Below are positions 47,933-60,013 of a stretch of 64,000 nucleotides of DNA, piece by piece. Position numbers and translations under genes: made by a program. This DNA is from Celoporthe dispersa (taxonomy: Eukaryota > Ascomycota > Sordariomycetes > Diaporthales > Cryphonectriaceae). Position 1 is the stretch's first letter. Each line of letters begins with the position of its first letter. Location: positions 5,102,501-5,166,500 of the forward strand of contig WAID01000003.1 of NCBI GenBank assembly GCA_016584495.1, read 5' to 3'. The notes under the pieces were generated by a model. That model searched no databases. It was not told where the DNA came from and saw only the letters and a program-made list of their open reading frames with translations.

Positions 47933-49003
47933 ATTGCCTGGCAGTCTGGTGTGCCTCTTGGTGGCAGCTGGCACGATCGAAAGAGGAGGGCTGGCTTGAT
48001 GGTATCGGAACAGTGTCACTTCTTTGGTAGGGCTTGTGTATCTTGTCTGCGAAGGACGCGCCGCGTAGAGAGAGACCGAGTATCAGACCTTGCCGGACAC
48101 AACGTCCTCCTCGTCCTCTTCTGGTGCAAGAGGAAGTCTGGTTGAGATGGAACGAGACAGGCCTGAGGGGATCGAGAGGTGGAAAGAGGAAGAAAGGTGG
48201 TTGGAGAAGGAAACCAGGGAAGAAAGAGCTGGCCTGAAAAAAAAAAACTGGCAGCTGCGACCTGCTTTCTTACCACAGCTGAGACCATCGACACTGCTGT
48301 TGGCGTCGTCAGGACCCTTGTCCAGCATCATGTGAACAAAACACGGTCAGGGGCTAAGGGGAGCTCGACTAGTACCCACGGTGAGGCCACGCTCACTTCC
48401 TGCTCTCAGGGCATGGGGCCCAGGCCCCAGTCAGTCTCTCTCTCTCTCTCTCTCAAGCCTCCTGAAAGAGCTCCCTCGGCACAGTCATGGTTATCTCTCC
48501 ATTACATATTCAGTACTCCAAGCCCAGCATGCCATCTCCACCTCCACAGGTCATCAAGGCAGAGCACACAAGCTCCCAGCAGGCGGGTGTCTGCCTCCTC
48601 TACCCTGGTGCTGGCCTTGATAGGGCAGGTGGAAGATAGAAAACGGCGGCCTGGCCTGTGTTGATGGAGGGGCTGGGCCATGGCTGCTCGATAGCACATC
48701 TGCCCTGGGAACCGGCCGACATTGACGCCACATGCGGTAGCCTTTCGTTTATGGGTGGGAGGTACATGTAATTCGATCGTCTGCCTAATTCGCCGTATTC
48801 TATCCGCCGGGGAAGCTCAGCTGACGACAACACATCATCCCACAGCCAGAGCCCGACACAGGGTAAACCTGACACACATATCACACGTCTAATGAGCCCA
48901 ACGCCGTCCGGATGATGCTTGCTGGTAACAGTGAACGACATGCAGTCCGTCATCGCCGTGATTTTGATCTCGTACATTCCAAAGTATAAACGACAGCCCA
49001 TTA
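47933..49003. other. intergenic, no gene seen
   Basis: 1.07 kb between the PIK1 3' end and the start of the preceding minus-strand gene, with a short CT tract at 48437-48454. No coherent frame. Confidence 0.6.
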
Positions 49004-52000
49004 CTAGTAGATGCCCTGTGTCCTGAACTGAAAGGTGTCGTACCTGCGCCAAGTAGATTAGTACAGCGTCCCTTTACTTTACCCTCTCTGGGGCAGTGGG
49101 GGTCCCCGGGGGGGACGTACAGTCGAGTATAATAACTACCGATAGACTTTCCGATCAGGTCCGTCTCAACAAACAACTCGGCGTTCTCGGGGCTCAGCTG
49201 GGGCTGGAACCTCTGGCGCAGACTCATCTGGACGGATGCCACCCCCGCCGAGTAACAAGGCATGGTGGAGTCCTTGCCCGTCATGGTGACCAGGTCGACG
49301 ATATTGTCGGCCGATTTTCGTAACGCTGGTGGCCTGGTTAGCGACTCTCCCCTCTCAGCCATCCCATCCCGCCGCATCGCCGGTGCTCACCTGAGAAGGC
49401 CTGCTTGCAGAGCTTCTTGAAGTCCTCCCACTCGGGGGACCCAATACCACCCAGCACCTCCACATACTCGTGTGTCGGCTTGAACGGCGCCGCCTCAAAG
49501 GCGACACTGCCCGGAGAGTTGGACAGCATGAAGCCAAAGTCGATGTGGATGATGTGGCCCTCGTTGTCGATGAGGATGTTGCCGTTGTGCCTGTCCTTCA
49601 GCTGCAGGACGTAGGATATGATGCTGTACGCAGCAAGGGATCGCTTGAAGGCATCGACCCCTGCCTTGTATGCATCGCTGTCGGTGTCCCCAAAGGCCTT
49701 CACGAAGTGGTCCTTCAGCGTCGCGATCCGTCTCCTGGGGTTCTGGCCGGCCTCGACAGACGCCAGGGTCAGGCTGCGCTTGATGGAGTGCAGGGAGACG
49801 CCGTTGGTGATGGTCTCGATAAGACCCGAGGACTCCCCCGTGACGAGGATCCTCATCACCTTCACCCACACGCCGACCTCCGCATCAGCCCATATCCGGT
49901 TACAGACGTCGATGAGCTGGCACGCAAAGGCTTCTTGCCGGAGGTCCGACCCGGTCTTGACGATGACGCTCACGAGGTCCCAGTTCTTCATCCACCCGTA
50001 CGGCGACGAGCGCCGTATGCGCTCCTTCTTGGCCTCCCACGCCTCACCAAAGACCGCCGCGCTGGGGTCGTCCCGGTCGCTCTTCCTCTGCAGGCCTCCT
50101 GTCTTGAAGTCGTTCTCCATACGCTCCACGCCCGCGCTGGCGTTAATCGCCGGGTCGAGGTTCGTCTCCTCGTCCAGGTCGGCGGCCGTGGCTATGCTCT
50201 GGGCCTGCGTCTTCGCCATGATCTGGTCAAAAGTCGGCCCCTGCCCGTCGTCCACATCAAAGTTTTGTTCTTCTAGCTTCTGCATACTGGCGATGATCTT
50301 GGCCTGGATCGCCGCCACCTCTCCCTTTGGCCTCTTGCCGGACGTAGCCTCGAGCTGCGCCAGCATCTGCGAGGCGGTCCGCATGTGGATCGCGAGGGCC
50401 GAGAAGTCCGGCTGGTCCACCGAGGCCTTACTCGGGGCGGAGGAGATGGTCATTTTCCTTAGCGATCGGCCGCTGGGGCTGCTGGAGCGGGACGTCGAGG
50501 TCGCTGAGCTCCTGGGCGTCACCAGCTCGGACGTCGTGGAGACCGTCGTCGTCAGGCTCGGTTGGCGCTGCGGGACGGGTTTCTTCTCCACCACCGTCAC
50601 CGTCTTGTCGGACAGGTTGCTGTCGACCGGCCTCAGCTGCGGCGAGTTGGCGAGGTCTCCTGAGCTCGGCTCGAAGACGCTGTCCATGGGAGGGTCCACG
50701 ACAGTCTCGGGGGTCTTCGAAGCCGCCGGCGCCCTCGCAGATTCCGACAGGTCAAATATGCGTTTTCTCGAGCCCTGCTCCAGCAGCTGTGGCAGCAGCT
50801 TTCTGTTGTCTGGAGAGTCCGGGTCGAAGGTGAAGTCGTCGCGTAGGATCTCAACCATCAGCAGGTAGGGCACCTTTTCTGCGCTGTTAAGGACAGTTGC
50901 CTCGGCTGGGTTCAGGCGAACGATCCGGTGGTGTTTACTCCTGGCTGGTGAGCCGTCTGTCAGGGTAGGTGGACAGATGAACGGTATGTCGACCAGCACC
51001 ATGGCGTCAGTCAGGTCCTGCGCGAGCATGCCCAGCTCACCACGCAGGGCGCTCAGGCGGGCTGCTTTCGGGACCATCACCAGCCTGTTGGAGATGTCAT
51101 CCAGGGCAGTGAGAAACTGTGTCTGGCAGCGGAAGTAGTTCGACCTCAGTGTCCTCGCCCTCTGGACTGTCGTCATGTCTGTCTGGTTTATCGCCGATTT
51201 GGCATGGTGAGAATGCCGCCTGGACAGACTCGACGCATCAGACGGCCGTATGGCCGCAGGGAGGCCTGCCGACTGCGGGGTAGGAGGACGAGGAGGGAGC
51301 GGCGACTTCAGGTCGGGCAGGGGGAGCGACGAAGTGCTGAGTCTCGCATCGACCGCGCCCAGGTCGAGATGTTTCGGCAGCCGCCTCCCGGTCTCCTTGA
51401 CGGGCGAGGTCACGGTAGAACCCGAGGAGGACGTCGGCCGCGAGGGTGGGAGGTTCGATCTCCTCTGGGACTCTGGATGCCCCCGCGCGGAATCCGGTGA
51501 TCCCCTGGGATCCGGGGCACTCGTCACACGCCCCGTCTCCCCGGACGGTGCGCCGAGGCCTGTTCGCGGAGCTGGCCGAAACAGTGTGCGCCCTCGCAAT
51601 CTTGGGCTGGTTCGCATTCTCTGTCGCGGCCGTGTTGTCGATGGGCTGCGGTCTTCGGGCCTGCGCAACGGCCATTGGAGCCTGCGGCGCTGGCCAGGCC
51701 CGGGACAGCCACGCTGGCCAGCACGAAGCTAGCCAGTATGGTGACGGGTATCGCGTTCTCCTTGATCTTGTCATGCCTGACGGCCTCTCCCAGCCCGAAA
51801 ATGACGTTCTGGACCTTGTTGTACACCCTCCTGCATGTCCTAAAGGCCTCGGACTGGGGGTTCGAGGAGAGATCGTGGACGTAGCTCTGGAAGAGCCAAT
51901 AGGTCTTGGGGGGGTTCGGGGGATTAGCGAGCGATACCTGGCAGCGGCCGCAGGTTCATGGACATACCAGGAGGGCACCAGTTACGGACTCCTCGCACAG

Positions 52001-52411
52001 GTCTAATATAAACTCTTCCAGTGCCATGGACTCATTGTTGGTGCTGACAATCAGGTGGCATAATTGTGGCACTGTTCGGGCCTGGTCAGCGTTGTCTCCT
52101 CGGCTATGTGGGTAGGTTTCAGGTGGGTCGCACAGAAGAACTCGATGTCCTCGTAGGGAAACTGGCGAAGCTTCGAGCAGAGTATATGGTGTATCCCAAC
52201 ATGTTCGGCGTAGCGACTGCGCGCCCAGAGGTTGTCAGCATCCGCCCACAGCAGCACCGGGGGAGCTCCAGTGCTCCCCCCTCGACGGGGACTCGTGTGT
52301 GTGTGAGCCGGGAGGCGGGGGGGGGGCATACGTCAGGTAGAAGACGGGGAGGAAAGGGTTCTGGTTGAAGACGTCCGAGTCAATGAACCGCTGCAAGAGA
52401 TCCCACGACAT
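49004..52411 (-). CDS. PIK1: phosphatidylinositol 4-kinase Pik1, two frame breaks
   Basis: Makes phosphatidylinositol 4-phosphate at the Golgi and nucleus; needed for secretion. Six exons: 52332-52411, 52134-52216, 51968-52071, 49391-51904, 49121-49325, 49004-49043. All phases agree, and the last exon closes SYYTRLYDTFQFRTQGIY. N-terminal MSWDLLQRFIDSDVFNQNPF and the helical lipid-kinase-unique region (QLCHLIVSTNNESMALEEF) precede a long Ser/Pro-rich linker. The PI3/4-kinase catalytic domain has the loop KDRHNGNILI and the DFG-type motif HIIHIDFGFML. The linker frame breaks near 51675-51700 and near 51555-51580 (one extra base each, or two missing). Corrected length is about 1007 residues, normal for the family. 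A main ATG inside the large exon would omit the N-terminal region and is unlikely. Confidence 0.93.
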
Positions 52412-52737
52412 TGGTACTCGGTAGCTGTCTCGAGGCAGCGGCGGCTTCCGGCTTGTGGGGGGTCGAAGTGTGAGGGGCCGAGGTCAGGTCACCGCCCAGG
52501 AGCTCGCAGGGTCCGGATCGGTGATGTAGAAGCTGCAAATGGTGCTGGGAGAGGGACGCGCGCGAGAGAGGAGCGACGGGGATTCGGGCCGCGAGCGCGG
52601 ATTGCTTCATATAAATTCGACATTAAAGTATGGTAGCAAGAGCGGCTGATCGATCATGGCTGGTAGCTCAGCATCGTCTGGGATTCTCGCAGAGAGGGCC
52701 ACAGCAGGAGTCTTGATCGTGGTTCTGGTCGTCTAGC

Positions 52738-52803
52738 GGGGGAGGAGGAGGAGGAGGAGGAGGAGGAGGGCGTCGGGTGGTGGTGGTGGTGGTGGTGGTG
52801 GCA
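52738..52803. repeat. (GGA)n-(GGT)n trinucleotide repeats
   Basis: About nine GGA units, then an interruption, then about eight GGT units, roughly 330 bases upstream of the PIK1 start. Confidence 0.85.
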
Positions 52804-53168
52804 GTGGTAGGTGGGTGGGTTATGTTGTCGGCAATAGACCTGCGTAGATTGACTGATTGTCGAGTCCCTGATCTGTCCTTGGAAGCGACCCCGGGTGGAT
52901 GTTGTATTTGGTTTAGGTTAGATAGTTAGGAGAGCTCACCCAGTCAGTCCGCGCTGCGGCACGGTTCGGTTCGGTACGGTGCGGATAGGATAAAAAAACG
53001 TCCTGCTACGTACGTTCTACAGTGGGCGGCGGAACACCTCTACAGACGAGGTGCTGTGGCTGCTAGCTCCATTCGCCAGGCTCGCACTGGGCCCAGACAG
53101 GCCCACCGGGGACGGCCTACAGGGCGTCCTCTCAGCCGGGCAGCTCAACAGGCTAGGCACTAAGAACT

Positions 53169-53186
53169 ATGGTAATTAATTACCAT
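53169..53186. repeat. perfect 18-bp AT-rich palindrome
   Basis: ATGGTAATTAATTACCAT is self-complementary over all 18 bases; its core TAATTAATTA contains two overlapping homeodomain-type TAAT sites on each strand. Confidence 0.8.
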
Positions 53187-54336
53187 GTAATATTACGCCA
53201 ACAACGAACGCTACACAAGAATAACATACTTGGTTCTCTCCCAATGGGCTCGCCTTCATAAATCAACCATTTGCGTACTATCAGCTAGTCTCGCCCGAGC
53301 AATCTATCGTCTTAAATATCCCGACACACTTGTCTTTGCGAGCATGAAAATAAACTCAGCCTTGTGAGACACCCTTCTTACCCAGACTGCTAGCTACAGG
53401 TACACGCTGCTGCTGTGCTATAGGGCACCCCTGGCCCTAATCCGGCCCTCAGCACCGAGATGCGAGAGGCACTGGCTGGCCTGAATCCTTTTTGATCCTT
53501 CCTCCCTGGGCAAAATCTACTATTATTACTGTATATTCAGAGGCCAGTTAGTACTCGTACATCTACAGAATCAAGCCTTTTAAAAAAAAAAAAAAAGAAA
53601 GAAAGAAAAAAGAAAAAAAAAGGTCGCACCAAATTTTTCTCTCCCCTTCCGCCTCCCCCCCCCTCCTTCTTCTTCTTTTTCTTCTTTCTTTTCTTGCTGT
53701 AGATTCATCATGGTCGATCATTGCGTATCGAACATCAACTCTGAAATGATCTCCAATTTTTCGCCCCTATTCATGGATACACACCATTTTTTCATCCCCT
53801 GTAATGATCGCCCCAGAGCCCGCTGCCAACCAGGCCGCTAGACAAGGCAATCCCGAATCTGGCATCTGTTACCAGGCTTGTCCTGTCCAAGACCGTTTTA
53901 AGATTGTTCTACGATGCAGGTCAGGGCCGCCCGAGTACATACAGGGGGAGGGGACATTGTGCCAAGCTGTCCCTAATGTGAGCCGTGGTGTTGTGGACAT
54001 GGGAGTAAAGTGAGGTTTTTTTGTCGCCGGCCGAAAGTCCACCTGGCTACGATGGCTCTGATAATATAACAATACGGATCTGGTGCGACGCAGAGCGGTG
54101 GGGTCCTCCTCATACGCGCCTCGTGAAGTATACTCGCCCTCTGTGAGATGGGGGAAAGGAGAAAGAAAGAAAGAAAGAAAAAATACCATCGCATTTTTTC
54201 TTTTACTGGGTATCGTATGCCACCCTCTCTGATGTGACCAAGGGCCCCTCTCCTTCCCTCCAGCAAACCATCTCGAGTCCTCGTACCTGTCCTCCTCCTC
54301 TTCTTCCTCTTCCTCTTCCTCCTCCTCCTCCTCCGC

Positions 54337-55311
54337 CTACGCAGCCTTCTTCTTCCTCCCGCCGCCCCTCCTCCTCTTGGGTTGGTCAGAGTCCTCCTCC
54401 GAGTCGCTCTCGGCCTTGCCCTTCCCCTTGCCGCCCGCGCCCTCCTTCTCGGGGTCCACCTTGCTCACGATCTCTCTGAGGAAGTCCCACTGGTCATCGT
54501 TCTCGACGACCTGCTTTAGCATGGCGGGGGTGACGCGCTTGGAGTTCTTCTCCCGCGCGACCTCGGCGCTCTTGGACACCAGCTGGATCATGAACAGCTC
54601 CAGCGCCTTGCCGACGGCGATGGGCGTCTGCTGGGCCACCTTTCCGACCTCCTCGTCGGCCTGCATGATGCGCTTGATGCGTGCGGTGGGGAACTTGGTC
54701 TTGACCGGGGACGGCTCGATGACCGGGGCGTCGGCGGCGGCGGCGGCGGCTGCTGCTGCTGCTGCTGCACGTCGTGGAGGCATCTTGGGCTGTTGTTCTG
54801 ACGCCTCGGTCTTGACCTGCTGCTGCTGCTGGTGGTGGTGGCTGGCGTCAGGGTTCTCCGGCCTGACGTAGCCTGGCTGCTGGGGGAAAGACGCCTGGGA
54901 GGGGCCCACGTGCTGAAGACCCGCGGCGTGTGGCGCGACAACAGGTGGGAAGTAGGGTTGCTGCTCCGGTCCCGTATAGGCCTGCTGTGGTGCCTGGGCG
55001 TGGTGCTGGTTCTGCTGGTAGTGGTGGGGCGGGAAGCGCGGTGAGGTGTAGGAGGGCGTTGTCGCGCTCATGGGCTGGTACGAGTAGAAACCAGAGTCGG
55101 TCGGGCTGTGAACGTGTGCAGAGTATGAATAGGAGCGAGAGTGACTGTAAGGATCGTCCTGCGGCGACTGAAACCAGTTCTGGGCAGGCAGAGGGGGCTG
55201 GACGCGCAGCGACTGCGGTGGTGGTTGTTGTTGTTGCTGCTGCTGAGGCTGATCCTGGTCGCCAAAGAAGTTGAGATTGGGGGATTTAGGCCGGTAGTCG
55301 TCTTCAGACAT
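54337..55311 (-). CDS. BUR6: NC2-alpha / DRAP1-type histone-fold corepressor subunit
   Basis: Alpha subunit of negative cofactor 2, which with NC2-beta binds TBP on promoters and blocks assembly of TFIIA and TFIIB. Single exon, 324 residues, from ATG at 55311. The histone-fold domain lies at about residues 205-280: TKFPTARIKRIMQADEEVGK, then KALELFMIQLVSKSAEVARE, then KRVTPAMLKQVVENDDQWDF. The 200 residues before it are Gln/Pro/Tyr/His-rich with an Ala run of about 13. The tail is acidic, then basic (KRRRGGGRKKKAA), a probable nuclear signal. Yeast Bur6 is much shorter (about 140 residues), so the long N-terminus is an expansion. CHRAC/Dpb3-like subunits share the fold, but the TARIKRIMQADEEVGK start favours NC2-alpha. 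Confidence 0.88.
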   Translation of the reverse strand: MSEDDYRPKSPNLNFFGDQDQPQQQQQQQPPPQSLRVQPPLPAQNWFQSPQDDPYSHSRSYSYSAHVHSPTDSGFYSYQPMSATTPSYTSPRFPPHHYQQNQHHAQAPQQAYTGPEQQPYFPPVVAPHAAGLQHVGPSQASFPQQPGYVRPENPDASHHHQQQQQVKTEASEQQPKMPPRRAAAAAAAAAAAADAPVIEPSPVKTKFPTARIKRIMQADEEVGKVAQQTPIAVGKALELFMIQLVSKSAEVAREKNSKRVTPAMLKQVVENDDQWDFLREIVSKVDPEKEGAGGKGKGKAESDSEEDSDQPKRRRGGGRKKKAA

Positions 55312-57676
55312 GCTTGCTTTGTTCCGGTCCCAGCCTTTTTTTTTTTTTTCTCTTTCTTATTTCCCTCCCCCGAATACCTTAAAATAAACAGGGCACAATG
55401 CGCCTTATACTTTTTTTTGTGGGGGCACGTACAGGAATTCCTGGCGGTGTCTGGTTGCGTCGAAAAGTCCCAAGGAATCCAGTCGGGGAAGCGCACACAC
55501 TTGCTGGGGAAAGCCACCGCCCCCAACTGGAAAAAACAAAAAAAAAAAAAAGACAAGGTGACTGCAAGGAGTGGTAGAGGGACTCCAGTGGGGAGGGGCA
55601 ACCTGCAGTGATGCACAAGCCGCCAACGCGGGGCTAATGCAGCGCTGGGGTCCTAATAAAGCTTTGAGCCCTTTCAAAAGAAGAAAGAAAGAAAAAAAAA
55701 GGTTTGCTCCCCCTCTTCTCTTGTTCTTCTCTCACCAAGAAAGAAGGGACGAAATCTTCCCACGATTATTCAGGACGGATGCAGACGTGTATGGCCGGTG
55801 TGCCCTTGAATGCCAGCCAGAAGGAAAACCACCGTTTACACCACGACGACACACAGAAGCGCAGGAGAGTATCGACTGACCGGTCTCTGGTCAACGGGGC
55901 GGTGGTGGCCGCTTGCAACAGTTCTCTGCACCTCTTCTCTGCCCGACCAGAGTCGCCTCAGCTCAAGCGCTGCCACCAACAAGGGCAGAGTGTCCGCACG
56001 CGAGACACGGCTGGAGGTCTGGGACAGCAGAGGTGCTCGCTCACTTGCTGTGATCGTCGGTCAAGACTTGTCTTACTCAGAGCTGCAGCCTCAGGCTGCC
56101 TGTGGCCCGAGGGAGGGGGGGAGGGAAGGGATTGAAAAAAAGAGCCAGGAGGGCAAGAGAGAAGAAGCACGCATCCAACCAATGGAAATCTGTTGAACGA
56201 AACAATTCTTTGCCTCCTTTTTTTTCTTTCTTTTTTTCTTCTTGCTTTTCCTTTTCTTTTTTTTTCTTTCTTCTTTTTTTGGTCTTCTCCCTCACCTTTG
56301 TCTCTTTTGCTATGGTCGATGTGTGATGATGCGATCGATGCTCTTCACCAGGGGGGTTCCTGACAAAGAAGGCCCAAGGTCTCGGTAATCGAAAGGACTG
56401 GGGTCGGAAAGGAACAACTGAGATCTTTGAGAAGAAGGTGCGGTGGTGCGGGTAGGGGTGGAATCCTCTGGGCAGAGAAGGCCAGGGTCTTCAGGCTGGT
56501 TGATGGGTTGGCCGGTAGGCGGGTTGGGCTGGCTGGACAGCAGGAGCCCTCCTCTGAAGGGCGGCGGCGGGGGGGGGGCGTGCTTGTGCACGGTGGGCAA
56601 GCTCTCGTCCCGTGGGACACCCCGTCCTTATATGCACGTTGCGGACCAGGCTGACCATCGCAGGGCCTCCAAATCCAGGCCGCGCCTGTCTAAGTTCCTT
56701 TGGTGGCGCGCTTACCCCCATCGGGCAAAGGTCCCCTTTCCTCATCGTCCCTGGTCTTGACTGGCCGGCTCTGACGAGATCTGCATCCAATTCTCGCTGC
56801 TCATTTGTTCCTCTGACGACAAGGCTTTCGCTCTCTCTCTCCCTCTCTCCCTCTCTCCCTCTCTCTCTCTTTATCTCTTTCTTTCTGGCTGTGCTGCACT
56901 TCTCACCATGTCTACCCCTCGTGGCCCGGGACTCGTCGCGAGAGGCTGCGATGGAAAATACCCAAAGCATGAGGCAAAAGCAGCATGTCCCCCGAAAGAC
57001 GTGGGTTTCGCGGACAAGTGTCGCGACCGCGCATCCGCTCCCGGTCTCACTACGGCTTATGGCAGCCAACACCACACCCTCTGTAGCCCCCCACGATCTG
57101 TTGTCGCCATTGTCTCCTGTGGCCTTTCTGGCATCTCTCTCGCATCATCCTACCCCCTTCATGATGGCTCATGACACATGTTGAGCGATCTTGCGCCGTG
57201 CCTTGCGGCTTCTTGCGAGGGCCACGCAGGAGCAGGTTGCAAAGCAGCTCACGTGGGGAACACATCAAGTTACAGCACGCCAGCAGGGTCTCCCGAAGAG
57301 TTTCTGGGCTGAACCAACATGGACCCTGCTTTCATTCAGCACGCGATGCCGGATTGAGCGCATTCCAGGCCTGCTGGCAGAACCAGACAAGCCGAGGGCA
57401 CGCTCTGACTCGAGCAGAGCCTACCAAGCCTACCTGGCATCCCGTACAGGGTCACACGCACAAGAGTTCCCAGCAAGCATGGCCGTCATGGATGATGATA
57501 CAAGAAGAGCAATCAACCTTTCCAGAGGCGGTCCACAGCAGCCACGAAGAAGCCGAGCACACCACTCAGGTTCCCTCTTGGTCCTGCTTCGCCGAATGAC
57601 GGAATTTAAAAAAAAAAATTACTTGATCTAATCTGACATGACAGCTGGTCTGCTGGCACACACACACACACAAGGT
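55312..57676. other. intergenic, no gene seen
   Basis: 2.4 kb upstream of the NC2-alpha gene and downstream of the hydrolase gene. It has T/C runs (56215-56280), a CT tract (56829-56875) and a short CA tract (57658-57672). Open frames of 100-190 codons overlap on both strands without domains; I leave them out. Confidence 0.55.
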
Positions 57677-59231
57677 CTATGTCTTGGCGGGTCTGACGAG
57701 CCTCTTCATCTCGCTGACAATGCCCCTCAGGCCTTTGAGCCTCTGTTCTGTCGAGTCGCCGAGGAACAGCGAGGCCACCGGCCAGGCGTGAATGCCGGCT
57801 TCCTGCGCCTGGACCGAGACATCCGCCCCGGCCTTGTGCAGCACCTGGACAAGCCGTTCTATCTCTGGGGCGAACACCTCTTCCTTTCCGTACACGACGA
57901 GGGTGCCTCTCGAGGGGCTCGCGTCCTTCCACCATCTCACATCCTTGCAGTTCCCGGGCGACGCCAGCGGGTCAGCGATGAACTCCGGACCACCTGCGTA
58001 CTGCGACGCGTACAGCTGCAGCGCGTCCGCGTCAAGGAAGTCACTGCTGTTGTTTCGATACAGGGGAGAGTGGAGCGTCGGCCACGGCGAGATGAGCACG
58101 GCCATCCCTGGCTTCTCGAGATGCCTCGAGGCTCCAGGCAGCGGCCTGCCCTTCTCGACCAGCTTGGGGTTCGCGAGATGCAGCAGCAGGCTGAGCACCA
58201 GCGTCCCTCCGGCCGAGTCGCCCGCGACGCAGACCCGAGACGGGTCGCCGGCTAAGCTGAGGACATGCTCGTATCCAGCGACGATCTCGTCCAGCTGCGT
58301 CGGGAAACACGAGTCCGGCACGAGGGTATAGTCGATCCCAAACACGGCGGGGTTCCTGTACCCCGAGTCCCTCATGAGGCTGAGCCAGCTGAGGAGGAAT
58401 TCGAGGTAGAAGTAAGCAGAGCCCATGCTGAAGCCGCCGCCTAGGGGGGTGGAAAGAAGAACTTTAGTGGGTTGAACCAGGCACAGGTGAGGATCCAGAG
58501 GTGCTCATCTTACCGTGGGCGTAGTAGAGGACAATGTCGGCCTTTTTGGCCGGGTCGGCAACGGCCCAGATGCCCTTGATCTTTTTCTGGCGAGCAGAAA
58601 GGGTCTTGGTCAGCCTGCTATACAGATAGACAATTTCCACCAAAGAAAAGGGGGAAAAATCAGATTGCAATGTAGAATATAATATGCATAAGAGAACGAA
58701 AGCATGAATAGGAAAAAGACCCCGTGTTGCTGAGAGCACTCACATCTCCATACTCTCGCCAGTGCACCGGCGACCTCAGATAGCCATGCCGCAACAACCG
58801 CCAGCGCAACCAAGGCAGCGCAACCTTCTTCCCGAAAAACACCCGCCCGACCTTAGGGTCGATGTTGGCAAAGGCATACCTCACACACCTCACGACAAAG
58901 TCCTCAAAGGCGGAGGCCTGGCGCACAAAAGACAGGCTGGTGTGGGGTGGGGAGCAGATAGTGCTCTGTGATGAATGTTATGGGGAGCTGGATGACTTTG
59001 GGCCCGGAGGGGGAATTGACGCGTTAGCCTTTATTTTTTTTATTGTTTTTACCCTTCTGGTGTGTTTGGGTTGGAGAAAGGGAGGGGGAGGGGCTGCGTG
59101 GTACCTAGGAACGGTAATACTCGTACTATGACCTGGAGGGTCCGTAGGATGCCGATGTCAAGGAGGAGCTGTGGTGCCAGGAAGGCGACGAAGACAAGGC
59201 AGTCGAGATAGGAGATTGGGCCGAGGATCAT
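57677..59231 (-). CDS. alpha/beta hydrolase, HSL / steryl acetyl hydrolase type
   Basis: Serine esterase or lipase of the hormone-sensitive lipase family. Four exons: 59127-59231, 58744-58917, 58514-58604, 57677-58440; about 377 residues. The N-terminus has a hydrophobic segment (LVFVAFLAPQLLLDIGIL) that may anchor it in the ER, as in yeast Say1. The oxyanion motif HGGGF is split by an intron after the His codon and restored by splicing (residues ~122-126). The nucleophile elbow is GDSAGG (about residue 196), the acidic residue lies in YGKEEVFAPEIERL and the catalytic His in AGIHAWP. The third exon's acceptor (AAG at 58605) is a guess; a stronger TAGCAG site a few bases upstream is out of phase, so a further indel there is possible. 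Substrate unknown: sterol acetates or short-chain esters are possible. Confidence 0.85.
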
Positions 59232-60013
59232 GTTTGCCTCCCTTTCAGCCCGCCCCTGAACAAAAGGAAGAGAAGGGGAGGGGGAAGGGGGAAGAAAAAA
59301 ACAAGAAATAAAGAAATGTACAACAGATTCCCTCCAATGTGTTCAGCCCTTTTCACGTTGCTGTTGAGATTGAGATCTTGTATCAAATTGTGTTTGATGG
59401 ATGAGCCCCGAGAGATGGAATTGGGCTGGGAAATGAATTGCATGTGAAAAGAAAGAAAATAGCCAAGGGGAGAGAAAATAAGGCAGAGAAGAGGAGCCTC
59501 GATGGGTATGGTGACGTAGGACAGGGCAGATCTACAAGCGCCTACAGTAGTGTCCTCTGTACTGTAACATGTCAGGGTAGGTAACACCTATTTTAAGTTG
59601 TAACATGGTACTACTCCCTCTCTCTGCCTTGACTCTGAACTATAATCACTCCCACAGTAGAGTTTCTCCTATCTTTTTTTTTCTTCCTTTTTTCTTCTCT
59701 TCTTCTTCTTCTAATAGTAAAAAGTGCATAGTAGTGAGTGCTTTAGGCTGATGAGGACTGCAGGGGATAGATACTTGAATAGGCTGCACGCCCATGTGGT
59801 GAACTGCCAATTACACCCGTGGATGCATATCCCAACATGCTGTAGATAGCAGGGCACAGAAGAAGCCACAATTGTCAGATAGGGAAGGGCCCTATGGGAT
59901 ACTGTGATCCAGAGAAAAGCGTCTACAACAGGCTCCTCCCAGGTATCATAGCATGACTATCACCTCTCGGGGTCTAGGTCTGCCGTTCTGGGTGAGTGCA
60001 CCTCTTGCTCTTT
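59232..60013. other. intergenic, no gene seen
   Basis: 782 bases holding the hydrolase promoter and the xylulokinase 3' region, with a T-rich run (59672-59712). Confidence 0.6.

Larger units (their letters stand above)
52412..54336. other. intergenic, PIK1 upstream / NC2-alpha downstream
   Basis: 1.9 kb without a coding frame. It contains GGA and GGT trinucleotide arrays (52740-52800), an AT-rich patch with an 18-bp palindrome (53169-53186), an A-rich tract (53581-53622) and a pyrimidine run (53640-53698). The PIK1 promoter should lie at its left end. Confidence 0.6.

Noticed and set aside
56612..57184. 190-codon plus-strand frame and a neighbour at 56908
   Set aside because: CT-repeat-derived Ser/Leu content, no domain, no splice support.
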